A stretch of 64,000 nt of DNA from Streptomyces sp. CB02261 (lineage in GTDB: Bacteria; Actinomycetota; Actinomycetes; Streptomycetales; Streptomycetaceae): NCBI RefSeq assembly GCF_001905665.1, contig NZ_LIVX01000001.1, forward strand, positions 930,001-994,000, written 5' to 3'. The translations under genes were made by a program, and so were the position numbers. Under the pieces are notes generated by a model. The model ran no database searches. It was not told the origin of the DNA and saw only the letters and a program-made list of their open reading frames with translations. Below, piece after piece: positions 32,748 through 41,661 of this stretch (the stretch's first letter is position 1; each line of letters begins with the position of its first letter).

Positions 32748-34562
32748 GTGCACCACCGCGCCCCCGTCCCCTCCCGACGCACCCTCCTCACGGTGACCGC
32801 CGCAGCCGCCGCGGCCGCCGTCACCGGAGTGAGCACGCCCGCCCACGCCGACCAGGACCGCAGACTCCGCCGGATCATCGACCGCATGTCCCTGGAGGAG
32901 AAGGTCGGCCAGCTCTTCGTGATGCGGGTGTACGGCCACTCCGCGACCGCCCCGGACCAGGCCGACATCGACGCCAACCTCCAGGAGATCGGCGTCCGCA
33001 CGGCCGCCGAACTGGTCGAGCGCTACCACGTGGGCGGGGTCATCTACTTCACCTGGGCCCACAACACCCGCGACCCGCAGCAGATCGCCGAGCTCTCCAA
33101 CGGCATCCAGCAGGCGGCGCTCGCGCAGCCCACCCCCGTCCCGGTGCTCATCTCCACCGACCAGGAGCACGGCATCGTGTGCCGGGTCGGCGAGCCCGCC
33201 ACCCTGGTGCCCGGCGCGATGGCCCTCGGCGCGGGCGGCTCGCACGCCGACGCTCGGAGGGCGGCGCAGATCGCGGGCACCGAGCTCGCGGCCGTCGGCA
33301 TCCGGCAGAACTACGCCCCGGTCGCGGACGTCAACGTCAACCCGGCCAACCCGGTGATCGGCGTCCGGTCCTTCGGCTCCGACCCGACGGCGGTCGCCGG
33401 CCTGGTCGCCGCCCAGGTGAAGGGGTATCAGCGGGCCGGGGTCGCGGCCACCTCCAAGCACTTCCCGGGGCACGGCGACACCGCCGTCGACAGCCACTAC
33501 GGGCTGCCGACGATCACCCACACCCGGGCGCAGTGGGCGGAGCTGGACGCCCCGCCGTTCCGGTCCGCCATCGCCGCCGGGATCGACTCGATCATGACCG
33601 CGCACATCGTGGTCCCGGCGCTCGACCCCAGCGAGGACCCGGCGACCCTCTCCCGGCCCATCCTCACCGGCGTCCTGCGCGAACAGCTCGGCTACGACGG
33701 GGTGGTGGTCACCGACTCGCTGGCCATGGAGGGGGTGCGCACCAAGTACGGGGACGACCGCGTCCCGGTGCTCGCGCTGAAGGCCGGCGTCGACCAGCTG
33801 CTCAACCCGCCGAAGCTGGACGTGGCGTGGAACGCGGTCCTGAAGGCGGTCAGGGACGGCGAGCTGACGGAGGAACGCCTCGACGAATCGATCCTGCGGA
33901 TCCTGCGGCTGAAGTCGAAGCTCGGGCTGTTCCGGAACGCGTACGTGTCACGGGCCGGTGTCGAACGGGTGGTGGGCGCCGCCACCCACCTCGCACAGGC
34001 CGACCGGATCGCCGAGAGCACCACGACCCTGCTCCTCAACGAGGGCGAGTTCCTGCCCCTGAGCCCGGCCTCGCACCGCTCGGTCCTCGTCGTCGGCGCC
34101 GACCCCGCCTCGCCGTCCGGGACCACGGGGCCGCCCACCACCACCCTGGCGGCGGAGCTGAGGGAGCTGGGGTTCACCGCGACCGCGCTCTCGACCGGGA
34201 TCACCCCGACGGCCGCGAAGATCGAGGAGGCGGTGGCAGCCGCGGCCGGCAAGGACGTGGTCGTCGTCGGCACGTACAACGTCACCGCGACCAGCCCGCA
34301 GCGCACCCTCGTGGCGCGGCTCGTCGCGACCGGGGTGCCCGTCGTGACGATCGCGATCCGCAACCCGTACGACGTGGCCCGGCTCGGCGGTCAGCGGGCG
34401 ACGCTCGCCGCCTACTCCTGGACCGATGTCGAACTCCGCGCCGCGGTACGGGTCCTGGCGGGCCGGGCCAGGCCGCAGGGCCGCCTGCCGGTGCCCGTGC
34501 AGAGCGCGGACGACCCGGCGAAGGTGCTCTATCCGGTCGGCCACGGCCTGTCGTACCGGTGA
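32748..34562 (+). CDS. secreted family 3 glycoside hydrolase (beta-N-acetylhexosaminidase-like)
   Basis: This 604-residue exported enzyme has a Tat-like leader with SRRTLLTVTAAAAAA near residues 9-25. KHFPGHGDT (residues 237-245), the NagZ-type GH3 loop with the acid/base His, and the nucleophile Asp323 in VVTDSLAMEG are clear. GH3 enzymes with the KHFPGHGDT loop usually release N-acetylglucosamine residues. After the barrel, a second alpha/beta domain (about 400-600) completes the usual GH3 layout. GTG at 32748 has GGAAGGAG upstream. It is not in an operon. Natural substrate (peptidoglycan or chitin fragments) is inferred. Confidence 0.9.
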   Translation: MHHRAPVPSRRTLLTVTAAAAAAAVTGVSTPAHADQDRRLRRIIDRMSLEEKVGQLFVMRVYGHSATAPDQADIDANLQEIGVRTAAELVERYHVGGVIYFTWAHNTRDPQQIAELSNGIQQAALAQPTPVPVLISTDQEHGIVCRVGEPATLVPGAMALGAGGSHADARRAAQIAGTELAAVGIRQNYAPVADVNVNPANPVIGVRSFGSDPTAVAGLVAAQVKGYQRAGVAATSKHFPGHGDTAVDSHYGLPTITHTRAQWAELDAPPFRSAIAAGIDSIMTAHIVVPALDPSEDPATLSRPILTGVLREQLGYDGVVVTDSLAMEGVRTKYGDDRVPVLALKAGVDQLLNPPKLDVAWNAVLKAVRDGELTEERLDESILRILRLKSKLGLFRNAYVSRAGVERVVGAATHLAQADRIAESTTTLLLNEGEFLPLSPASHRSVLVVGADPASPSGTTGPPTTTLAAELRELGFTATALSTGITPTAAKIEEAVAAAAGKDVVVVGTYNVTATSPQRTLVARLVATGVPVVTIAIRNPYDVARLGGQRATLAAYSWTDVELRAAVRVLAGRARPQGRLPVPVQSADDPAKVLYPVGHGLSYR

Positions 34563-34568
34563 GCCGGC

Positions 34569-34762
34569 GACGGGGTGCGGCCGCCGGGCGCGCCCGTCCC
34601 CCGTACAGCTGACACGACGGCGGGGTGCCCCGCTGGACGCACCCCGTCGTCGTACCGCTGACACGACGGCGGGGTGCGCCGCCGGGCGCGCCCCATCCCC
34701 GTACCGCTGACACGACAGTGGGGTGCGCCGCCGGACGCACCCCACCTTCAGCGACTGATCAG
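34569..34762. repeat. four tandem 49-base repeats with hairpins between convergent genes
   Basis: Copies start at about 34569, 34616, 34665 and 34714, with a 47 to 49-base step. Each contains GGGGTGC and a matching GCACCCC or near equivalent around GCTGACACGACGGCG-type sequence, so each can fold into a stem. They fill the gap between the plus-strand GH3 gene and the minus-strand peptidase gene. A multiple-terminator role is likely. Confidence 0.7.
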
Positions 34763-34769
34763 CCGTGCG

Positions 34770-36215
34770 TCACGGCCGCAGGCCGTGCTCACGCGTCACG
34801 TCCTCGTCGACCGCCTTGTCGAGGCGGGCGTCGAAGCGGGCCAGCGGCTGCGCCGCCTGGACGGCCGGGGCGGGGACGCCGGCCCAGGCCAGGATGCGGG
34901 CGGTGGCGTTCTCCCGCTCGGCGTCGACGAGCCCGGCGACGTTCGCGCCGTGGTTCGCGCCCGGCGCGGTGTAGACGTAGCTGTCGCGCGCGCCCTTGCC
35001 GAGGTGGAACGGCTCGGCGCCCCACGGGTCGTTGCCGCCGTAGACGAAGAGCATCTGGTTCGCGTTCCTGCGGACCCAGTTGTCGACGTCCCGCATGACC
35101 TGCGGCTGGAACTTCATCGGGATCGAACTCGGCACGAAGTTGCGGGCCGGCTGGTAGCCGTAGCGGCTGAGACCCGCGAGGTGCGGCTGCTTGATGGTGG
35201 GCGAGCCGAGCTGGGTCGCCGCCTGGTAGTAGTACGGCGTGTAGTACTCCAGGCCCTGGTCGGTGTAGGCGGACCAGCCGGAGTAGGCGTCGATCGTCTC
35301 GTAGACGGTGTCGTCGCTCGCGGTCTTCGCGTCCGGGATCTGGTCGCAGACGTCCTCGCCGTAGTACTGCCAGAAGCCCCACACGAAGTCGAGGACGACG
35401 GCCTCGTAGGCCTTGTCGAGCGTGCCGACGGTGTTGAACGTGGCGCCCTCGGTCTCGGCCCACTCCTTGTACTTCTTCTGCAGCGGCTCGCGGCGGACGA
35501 GGGCCTCGCGCTGCATGCCGTTGAGGCGGTCGCGGCACTCCTTGGTGCCGACGTTGGCGAAGAACCGGTCGTACGCCGAGTCCTCGTTGTTCACCACGTC
35601 GTTCGGGGCGACGTAGGCGACGACGCCGTCCATGTCACGCGGGTAGAAGCGCTCGTAGTAGGTGGCGGTCATGCCGCCCTTCGAGCCGCCGGTGGACAGC
35701 CACTTCTTGCCGTAGATCTTCTTCAGGGCGGTGAAGATCCGGTGCTGGTCGCTGGCCGCCTGCCAGATGTCCAGCTTGGACCAGTCGGCGGGCTGCGGCC
35801 GGGAGGGCGTGAAGAACCGGTACTCCATGGAGATCTGGTTGCCGTCGACGATGCGCGTCGGCTCGGCCCGGCTCGGGGTGGTGCTCAGGCCGTAGCCGCT
35901 GGTGCGGAAGACGGTGGGGCGGTCCGTGTCCTTGTGGAGGACGGAGATCCGCTGCTGGAACGTGCCCGCCCACGGGCGTCGGTGGTCGATCGGCTGCTCG
36001 TAGTTCAGGACGAGGAAGCGGTAGCCGGCGTACGGCTTCTCCTCGATCAGACTCATCCCGGGGATCGCCAGGATGCGGTCCTTGATGTCCGTGCTCTGCG
36101 AGTCGGCGACGGACGTGCTGTCGGTCTCCGTGTCCGCGGCGGTAGCCACGCCTGTGGAGCCGACGGTGCCTATGAGCACCGAAAGCGACAGCAGCCATCT
36201 GAGCGACTTGCGCAT
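34770..36215 (-). CDS. secreted tripeptidyl aminopeptidase, PS-10/S37 type
   Basis: This 481-residue exported protein has a signal peptide ending at about residue 27. The nucleophile Ser178 lies in STGGSKGGMTATYYERFYP, and YGGNDPWGAEPF and GANHGANVAG may supply the Asp and His of the triad. I recognise the Streptomyces prolyl tri/tetrapeptidyl aminopeptidase PS-10 family (MEROPS S37), which releases N-terminal tri- or tetrapeptides. The length fits the family. It converges on the GH3 gene with a repeat array between them and looks monocistronic. The start ATG at 36215 is supported by the signal peptide. Confidence 0.85.
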   Translation of the reverse strand: MRKSLRWLLSLSVLIGTVGSTGVATAADTETDSTSVADSQSTDIKDRILAIPGMSLIEEKPYAGYRFLVLNYEQPIDHRRPWAGTFQQRISVLHKDTDRPTVFRTSGYGLSTTPSRAEPTRIVDGNQISMEYRFFTPSRPQPADWSKLDIWQAASDQHRIFTALKKIYGKKWLSTGGSKGGMTATYYERFYPRDMDGVVAYVAPNDVVNNEDSAYDRFFANVGTKECRDRLNGMQREALVRREPLQKKYKEWAETEGATFNTVGTLDKAYEAVVLDFVWGFWQYYGEDVCDQIPDAKTASDDTVYETIDAYSGWSAYTDQGLEYYTPYYYQAATQLGSPTIKQPHLAGLSRYGYQPARNFVPSSIPMKFQPQVMRDVDNWVRRNANQMLFVYGGNDPWGAEPFHLGKGARDSYVYTAPGANHGANVAGLVDAERENATARILAWAGVPAPAVQAAQPLARFDARLDKAVDEDVTREHGLRP

Positions 36216-36313
36216 TCGTCCTCCCCTTGGTTCACAACGGTGTCGCGAACCTAGCGGGGCAACGTGTGTACCGCCAGTACCAGTTGGTCCTTACCCTTGG
36301 ACTTTCCTGTACA

Positions 36314-36730
36314 TCAGCACAGGATCCAGCCCGTGGACGCCCCCCGGCCGGCCACCGAACCGGCCGCGCGGACGCAGCGGTTGAGGGCGTGGACGGTGAC
36401 GGGTCCGGCCTGCCGGTCGAGGCGTCCGGCGCGAACGGCGGGGCGTGCGCCGCGTGGCTGGAGCGAGACGCTCATCGGCCGGCGGACGCCGGGCCGCTTG
36501 GCGACGGTGACGGCGCAGGCGTAGTGGCGGGTCTTGTAGAGGCGCAGCTCGCCGGTGGCGAAGACGATGGTCCTGGTGGGCCGGCCGTGGCAGACGGAGG
36601 CGGCGTCGGCGGGCGTCACACCGGGGCCGGCGCCGGGGACGAGGAGCAGGGCGAGGGCGCCGAGGAACGGCGCGAGGACACGGACGAGCAGCCGGTGGGC
36701 ACGTCGTGCGGGCATCGTCTCCGTGGGCAT
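36314..36730 (-). CDS. small secreted hypothetical protein with four cysteines
   Basis: This 138-residue product is not a known family to me. ATG at 36730 has GGAGGGGA upstream. A hydrophobic leader (VRVLAPFLGALALLLVPGAG) ends at about residue 40 near ADAAS. The mature part has Cys in VCHGRP, HYACAVT, NRCVRAA and the last residue, WILC. Two disulfides are therefore possible. It sits between two minus-strand genes, a secreted peptidase downstream and a large ABC exporter upstream, each separated by about 100 bases. Confidence 0.75.
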   Translation of the reverse strand: MPTETMPARRAHRLLVRVLAPFLGALALLLVPGAGPGVTPADAASVCHGRPTRTIVFATGELRLYKTRHYACAVTVAKRPGVRRPMSVSLQPRGARPAVRAGRLDRQAGPVTVHALNRCVRAAGSVAGRGASTGWILC

Positions 36731-36822
36731 GCGGGTCCCCTCCCGGGTGGGTCGACGTACGGGCGTACGACGCGTCCACCTCCGGAACGGTTGCCTCCGG
36801 CGTGCTCGCCCCCGGTCGCGCC

Positions 36823-39800
36823 TCAGACGCGCTCCGGTTCCGCCTCCCCGATGAAGGTGCTCCAGAGCGAGGCGTACCGGCCGCCCAGGGCGAGGAGTTC
36901 CTCGTGGGTGCCGTCCTCCGCCACCCGGCCGTGGTCCATGACGATCACCCGGTCGGCGCGGGCCGCCGTGGTCAGCCGGTGGGCGACGACCAGGGTCGTA
37001 CGGCGGCCGGCGAGACGGTCGGTGGCCAGGTTGACCTGGGCTTCCGTCGCCAGGTCGAGCGCCGCCGTGGCCTCGTCGAGGAGCAGCACGTCCGGGTCGA
37101 CGAGCTCGGCCCGGGCGAGGGCGATGAGCTGGCGCTGCCCGGCGGAGAGGTTCCGGCCCCGCTCGGCGACCTCGTGCAGGTAGCCGCCGTCCAGGGTCGC
37201 GATCATCTCGTGGGCGCCGACCGCGCGGGCCGCCGCCTCCACCTCGGCGTCGGTCGCCTCGGGACGCCCGTACGCGATGGCGTCCCGGACCGTCCCCGCG
37301 AAGAGGTACGCCTCCTGCGGGACGACGCCGAGCCGGTGCCGGTACGCGGTGAGGTCGAGGTCCCGCAGGTCGGTGCCGTCGGCCGTGACCCGGCCGCCCG
37401 TCGGGTCGTAGAAGCGGGCGACCAGCTTGACCAGGGTGGACTTGCCCGCGCCGGTCTCGCCGACGAAGGCGACGGTCTGCCCGGCCGGGATGCGCAGGTC
37501 GATGCCGGTGAGGGCGGTCTCCTCCTTGTCGGTGCCGTCCTCTCCCCCGTACGCGAAGGAGACGTCCTCGAAGGCGATCTCGCCGCGCAGCGAGAGGACG
37601 TCGAGGGGCGCGTCGGCGGCGGCCGTCGACGTCGGCTCCTGGAGGAGTTCCTGCATCCGCTTCAGCGAGACGGCGGCCTGCTGGTAGCCGTCGAAGACCT
37701 GCGAGAGCTGCTGCACGGGGGCGAAGAACAGGTCGATGTAGAGGAGGTAGGCGACGAGCGCGCCGGTGGTGAGCGTGCCCGCCTCGATCCGGTTGGCGCC
37801 GACGATCAGGACGGCGGCGGCCGCGGCCGAGGACAGCAGCGTCACGAACGGGAAGTAGATCGAGATCAGCCACTGGCCCCGGACGCGCGCCTGCCGGTAG
37901 GAGTCGCTGCGCTCGGCGAACCGGGCCGCGCCCGACCGCTCGCGGCGGAACGCCTGCACGATCCGCAGACCGGAGACCGACTCCTGGAGGTCGCCGTTGA
38001 CGACGCTGATCCGCTCGCGCGCCAGCTCGTACGCCTTCACGCTGGAGCGGCGGAAGAAGTACGTGGCGACGGCGAGGACCGGCAGGGTCGCGAAGACGAC
38101 CAGGGCGAGCTGGAGGTCGAGGACCAGCAGCGCGACCATGATCCCGAAGAAGGTCACGACGGAGACGAAGGCGGTGACCAGGCCCGTCTGCAGGAAGGTG
38201 GACAGGGCGTCCACGTCCGTCGTCATCCGGGTCATGATCCGGCCGGTGAGCTCGCGCTCGTAGTAGTCGAGGCCGAGCCGCTGGAGCTGGGCGAAGATCT
38301 TGAGGCGCAGCGCGTAGAGGACCCGCTCGCCGGTACGGCCGGTCATCCGGGTCTCGGCGGTCTGCGCCACCCACTGCACGAGCACGGTGACCAGGGCGAG
38401 CAGGGAGGCCGCCCAGACGGCGCCGATCGCGAGCCGGTTCACGCCCTCGTCGATGCCGTGCCGGATCAGGACGGGGAGCAGCAGGCCCATGCCGGCGTCC
38501 AGGGCGACCAGGCCGAGGCTGATGAGGAGCGGGACGCCGAAGCCGCGGAGCAGCCGGCGCAGCCCGTAGGTGTCCTCGGGCGCCACGGCGCGGGCCTCGT
38601 CGATGTCGGGGGTGTCGACGGCCGGCGGGAGGGCCTCGACGGCGGCGAGCAGCTCGGGGGTGGCGCCGGGCGCGGGGCTCTCCCGGCCGGCGGTCTCGTC
38701 CCGTACCCACAGGGCGGGGGTGATGCCCCGCTCGGCGTCGAACTCCGCGTCCAGCTCGGCCCGCAGGGTGCGGTCCTCGGGGACCTCGGGCGGGGTGACG
38801 TGGCCGGGCGAGACGGCGCCCAGTTCCTCGGGGTCGGTGAGGAGGCGGCGGAAGAGCGGGGAGCGCTCCTCCAGCTCCGCGTGGGTGCCGATGTCGGCGA
38901 GCCGGCCGTCGTCCAGGACGGCGATGCGGTCGGCGAGGTTGAGGGTGGAGCGGCGGTGGGCGATGAGCAGGGTCGTACGGCCCGCCATCACCGACTTCAG
39001 GGCCTCGTGGATCTCGTGCTCGACCTTGGCGTCGACGGCGGACGTGGCGTCGTCGAGGAGGAGGAGCCGGGGGTCGGTGAGGATCGCGCGGGCGAGGGCG
39101 ACGCGCTGGCGCTGGCCGCCGGAGAGGGTCAGGCCGTGCTCGCCGACCTTGGTGTCGTAGCCGTCGGGCAGCTCGGCGATGAACCGGTCGGCCTGCGCGG
39201 CGCGGGCGGCGGTCTCGATCTGCTCCTGGGTGGCCTCCGGCAGGCCGTACGCGATGTTGGCGCGGACGGTGTCGGAGAAGAGGAAGGAGTCCTCGGGGAC
39301 GAGGCCGACGGCGGCGCGCAGGGAGTCGAGGGTGAGTTCGCGGACGTCGTGGCCGCCGACGAGGACGGCGCCGTGGGAGACGTCGTAGAAGCGGGGCAGG
39401 AGGAGGGAGACGGTGGACTTGCCGGAGCCGGAGGCGCCGACGACGGCGACGGTCTCGCCGGGGCGGATCTCCAGGGAGAAGCCGTCGAGGACGGGGCGCC
39501 CTTCGTCGTACGCGAAGGACACGTCGTCGAACTCGACGGTGGCGGGGGCGTCGGCCGGGAGTTCCTTCGTGCCGTCCTGGATGACCGGCTCGGTGTCGAT
39601 GAGGTCGAGGACCCGGTCGACGCCGGCCCGGGCCTGCTGGCCGACGGTGAGGACCATGGCGAGCATGCGGACCGGGCCGACGAGGGAGGCCAGGTAGGCG
39701 GAGAAGGCGACGAAGGTGCCGAGGGTGATCTCGCCGCGGTAGGCGAGCCAGCCGCCGAGGGCGAGGACGGCGACCTGGCCGAGGGCGGGGACGGCCTGGA

Positions 39801-40587
39801 GGGCGGGGGTGTACTTCGAGTTCAGGCGGATCGTCCGCAGCCGGCCGGCGAACAGCTTCCGCCCGGCCTCGCGGATCTTGCCGGTCTCCTGGTCCTCCTG
39901 GCCGAAGCCCTTGACGACCCGGACGCCGGTCACGGCCCCGTCGACGACCCCGGCGACGACGGCGGCCTGCTGCTGGGCGTGCCAGGTGGCGGGGTGGAGG
40001 CGGGTGCGGCTGCGCTTGGCGATGAACCAGAGGGCGGGGGCGACGGCGAGGGCGACGAGGGTCAGCGGGATCGAGAGCCAGGCCATGACGGCGAGGGAGA
40101 TGAGGAAGAGCAGCACGTTCCCGATGGTCATCGGGAGCATGAAGAGCAGGCCCTGGATCAGCTGGAGGTCGCTGGTGGCCCGCCCGACGACCTGCCCGGT
40201 GGACAGCTCGTCCTGCCGCCGCCCGTCGAGCCGGGTGATGGTGGCGAACATGTCGGTGCGCAGGTCGTGCTGGACGTCGAGGGCGAGGCGGCCGCCGTAG
40301 TAGCGGCGGACGTAGGTGAGGACGTAGACGAGGACGGCGGCGCCGATGAGGAGGCCGGTCCAGACGCCGAGGTCGCGGGTCTTCGTCCCGATGACGTCGT
40401 CGATGATCACCTTGGTGACGAGCGGCACGAGGGCGAGGACGCCCATGCCGACCAGGGAGGACCCGAGCGCGAGGATCACGTTCGCCTTGTACCGCCAGGC
40501 GTAGCCGCTGAGCCTCCGGGCCCAGCCCTGCTGCCCGTCGGCCGCCGCCTGCCCGTCCGACGCCTGTTTCTGCCCCACCGCCGCCAC
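36823..40587 (-). CDS. single-chain ABC exporter with two membrane and two ATPase domains
   Basis: This 1254-residue protein contains two complete exporter halves, each with about six spans and an ATPase. ATPase 1 has Walker A GASGSGKST (Lys390), LSGGQRQRVALARAIL and LLLLDDATSAVD, in which the catalytic Glu is replaced by Asp513. ATPase 2 has GETGAGKST (Lys1049), LSAGQRQLIALARAEL and LLLLDEATAALD with Glu1172. The site built from Asp513 and LSAGQ is the expected degenerate one, as in heterodimeric exporters. GTG at 40587 has GGGAGG upstream. It exports an unknown substrate, possibly a lipid or drug. Confidence 0.93.
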   Translation of the reverse strand: MAAVGQKQASDGQAAADGQQGWARRLSGYAWRYKANVILALGSSLVGMGVLALVPLVTKVIIDDVIGTKTRDLGVWTGLLIGAAVLVYVLTYVRRYYGGRLALDVQHDLRTDMFATITRLDGRRQDELSTGQVVGRATSDLQLIQGLLFMLPMTIGNVLLFLISLAVMAWLSIPLTLVALAVAPALWFIAKRSRTRLHPATWHAQQQAAVVAGVVDGAVTGVRVVKGFGQEDQETGKIREAGRKLFAGRLRTIRLNSKYTPALQAVPALGQVAVLALGGWLAYRGEITLGTFVAFSAYLASLVGPVRMLAMVLTVGQQARAGVDRVLDLIDTEPVIQDGTKELPADAPATVEFDDVSFAYDEGRPVLDGFSLEIRPGETVAVVGASGSGKSTVSLLLPRFYDVSHGAVLVGGHDVRELTLDSLRAAVGLVPEDSFLFSDTVRANIAYGLPEATQEQIETAARAAQADRFIAELPDGYDTKVGEHGLTLSGGQRQRVALARAILTDPRLLLLDDATSAVDAKVEHEIHEALKSVMAGRTTLLIAHRRSTLNLADRIAVLDDGRLADIGTHAELEERSPLFRRLLTDPEELGAVSPGHVTPPEVPEDRTLRAELDAEFDAERGITPALWVRDETAGRESPAPGATPELLAAVEALPPAVDTPDIDEARAVAPEDTYGLRRLLRGFGVPLLISLGLVALDAGMGLLLPVLIRHGIDEGVNRLAIGAVWAASLLALVTVLVQWVAQTAETRMTGRTGERVLYALRLKIFAQLQRLGLDYYERELTGRIMTRMTTDVDALSTFLQTGLVTAFVSVVTFFGIMVALLVLDLQLALVVFATLPVLAVATYFFRRSSVKAYELARERISVVNGDLQESVSGLRIVQAFRRERSGAARFAERSDSYRQARVRGQWLISIYFPFVTLLSSAAAAAVLIVGANRIEAGTLTTGALVAYLLYIDLFFAPVQQLSQVFDGYQQAAVSLKRMQELLQEPTSTAAADAPLDVLSLRGEIAFEDVSFAYGGEDGTDKEETALTGIDLRIPAGQTVAFVGETGAGKSTLVKLVARFYDPTGGRVTADGTDLRDLDLTAYRHRLGVVPQEAYLFAGTVRDAIAYGRPEATDAEVEAAARAVGAHEMIATLDGGYLHEVAERGRNLSAGQRQLIALARAELVDPDVLLLDEATAALDLATEAQVNLATDRLAGRRTTLVVAHRLTTAARADRVIVMDHGRVAEDGTHEELLALGGRYASLWSTFIGEAEPERV

Positions 40588-40689
40588 GAATGGCCTCCCG
40601 TCCGTCCTGCTCTACCGGAAGGCCCAACGCGGCCGACGTGCGATTTCATCCCGCCGCAACAAAGACGGGACCGAGGTCCTAGGACCTCC

Positions 40690-41031
40690 TCACAGGCAGT
40701 CGCATTCCGTTGCGTAGACGAGGAGGAAGGCGGCGGTCGCGGCGGCGACGGAGAAGGCGCCGCCCGTCACCGCGGTGAACCGCCGCCCGCGCCGGGACCG
40801 GTCCGGGCCCCGGAACCTCACCCACGCCCCGTGGGCGAGGACCGCGCTCAGCAGTCCGGCGCCCGCGAGGGTGAGGCGGGGGCTGGAGGACCAGCTCAGA
40901 TACGCGAGGAGGACGAGACCCCCGAGCAGTGCGCAGGCGAGCACGGTCAGGACCAGCTCACTCGCCGCCTCCCCCACCGTCTCGGTCAGGAACTCCCCGA
41001 TGCCCTTCGCGACCCTGCGGACCCGGCTCAT
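40690..41031 (-). CDS. small membrane protein
   Basis: This 113-residue protein has two or three hydrophobic spans (VLTVLACALLGGLVLLAYLSW, TLAGAGLLSAVLAHGAWV, and AVTGGAFSVAAATAAFLLVYAT). It has no recognisable domain. ATG at 41031 is chosen with GAGGGGGAG upstream rather than longer frames that run through the next gene's leader. It lies 102 bases downstream of nothing transcribed from the left and shares strand with the large ABC exporter. Confidence 0.65.
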   Translation of the reverse strand: MSRVRRVAKGIGEFLTETVGEAASELVLTVLACALLGGLVLLAYLSWSSSPRLTLAGAGLLSAVLAHGAWVRFRGPDRSRRGRRFTAVTGGAFSVAAATAAFLLVYATECDCL

Positions 41032-41227
41032 CGCACTCCCCCTCACCACGGCCCGTGCGGGCCCCCGGGGAAGAGGACCGCGCCGGGCCGGGAGGGGTTG
41101 AGCCGGAGCGGCCCGGGAGGGCCGCCGAACCTCGGTCCACTCGTAGGGGTGAGGCCGCCGTGGGTAGGGAGTCGGTGACCGTCCAGGGGCGGTCGTGGGA
41201 GCGGAACCGGAGGGGAAGGGGTGGTCC

Positions 41228-41602
41228 GTGGCGCGGGTCGAGGACGGGAGGCCGTACGCGTGGGGGCGGCTGCACGCGGCGTTGTGGGCGCTGAAGACGC
41301 TCGCGGAGACCGGGAGGATCGTGCCGCTGTCGGAGGGGGAGGTGGGGCGGAAGGCCGACAATCCGCGGAACATCGCATGGGCTCTGCTGCGGGGGGCGGG
41401 GCACCAGGTGTTCCTGGCCCGCGAGAAGGGCGGGCTCCGTGCCGAGGCCGCCGCGGTGCTCTTCGCCGACATCGCGAAGCTGATCCTGCCGGAACGCATG
41501 CGCAGGGACGGGCTCGGGGATGTCGGGACGGCGGCGTTCCGGCAGGGATACGAGGCGCAGCTCGCCGAGTACCGGAAGCAGTGGGAGGGGCTCGTCGACT
41601 GA
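41228..41602 (+). CDS. small protein resembling the C-terminal part of type I-C Cas8 (Cas11c-like)
   Basis: This 124-residue protein has a layout that I associate with the C-terminal region of Csd1/Cas8c: GRLHAALWALKTLAETG, an NPRNIAWALLRGAGHQVFLA stretch, a basic AREKGGLRAEAAAVLF, and FRQGYEAQLAEYRKQWE near the end. In type I-C systems this region is also made separately as Cas11c. Here it is a lone gene, with no other cas gene or repeat array around it. GTG at 41228 has GGAGGGGAAGGGG upstream. The Cas likeness is by eye and weak; an unrelated small helical protein is the alternative. Confidence 0.4.
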   Translation: MARVEDGRPYAWGRLHAALWALKTLAETGRIVPLSEGEVGRKADNPRNIAWALLRGAGHQVFLAREKGGLRAEAAAVLFADIAKLILPERMRRDGLGDVGTAAFRQGYEAQLAEYRKQWEGLVD

Positions 41603-41614
41603 CGGCGCCGTAGT

Positions 41615-41645
41615 CCGCCGCCCCCGGCGTGTGCGGGGGCGGCGG
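41615..41645. terminator. hairpin between convergent small gene and TPP enzyme
   Basis: CCGCCGCCCCCG (41615-41626) pairs perfectly with CGGGGGCGGCGG (41634-41645) around a seven-base loop. It can stop transcripts from both convergent genes, ending 17 bases before the stop of the minus-strand gene at 41662. Confidence 0.8.
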
Positions 41646-41661
41646 GTGCGGGCGCTTCGGC

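Noticed and set aside
36314-40627. A 1437-codon minus-strand frame over the ABC exporter
   Set aside because: It is a shadow of the exporter in another frame with Arg/Pro-rich composition. Only its last part, 36314-36730, is a real gene with its own start, ribosome site and signal peptide.
36706-41178. 1490-codon plus-strand frame
   Set aside because: It is antisense to the exporter and shows Gly/Asp/Glu low-complexity without motifs.
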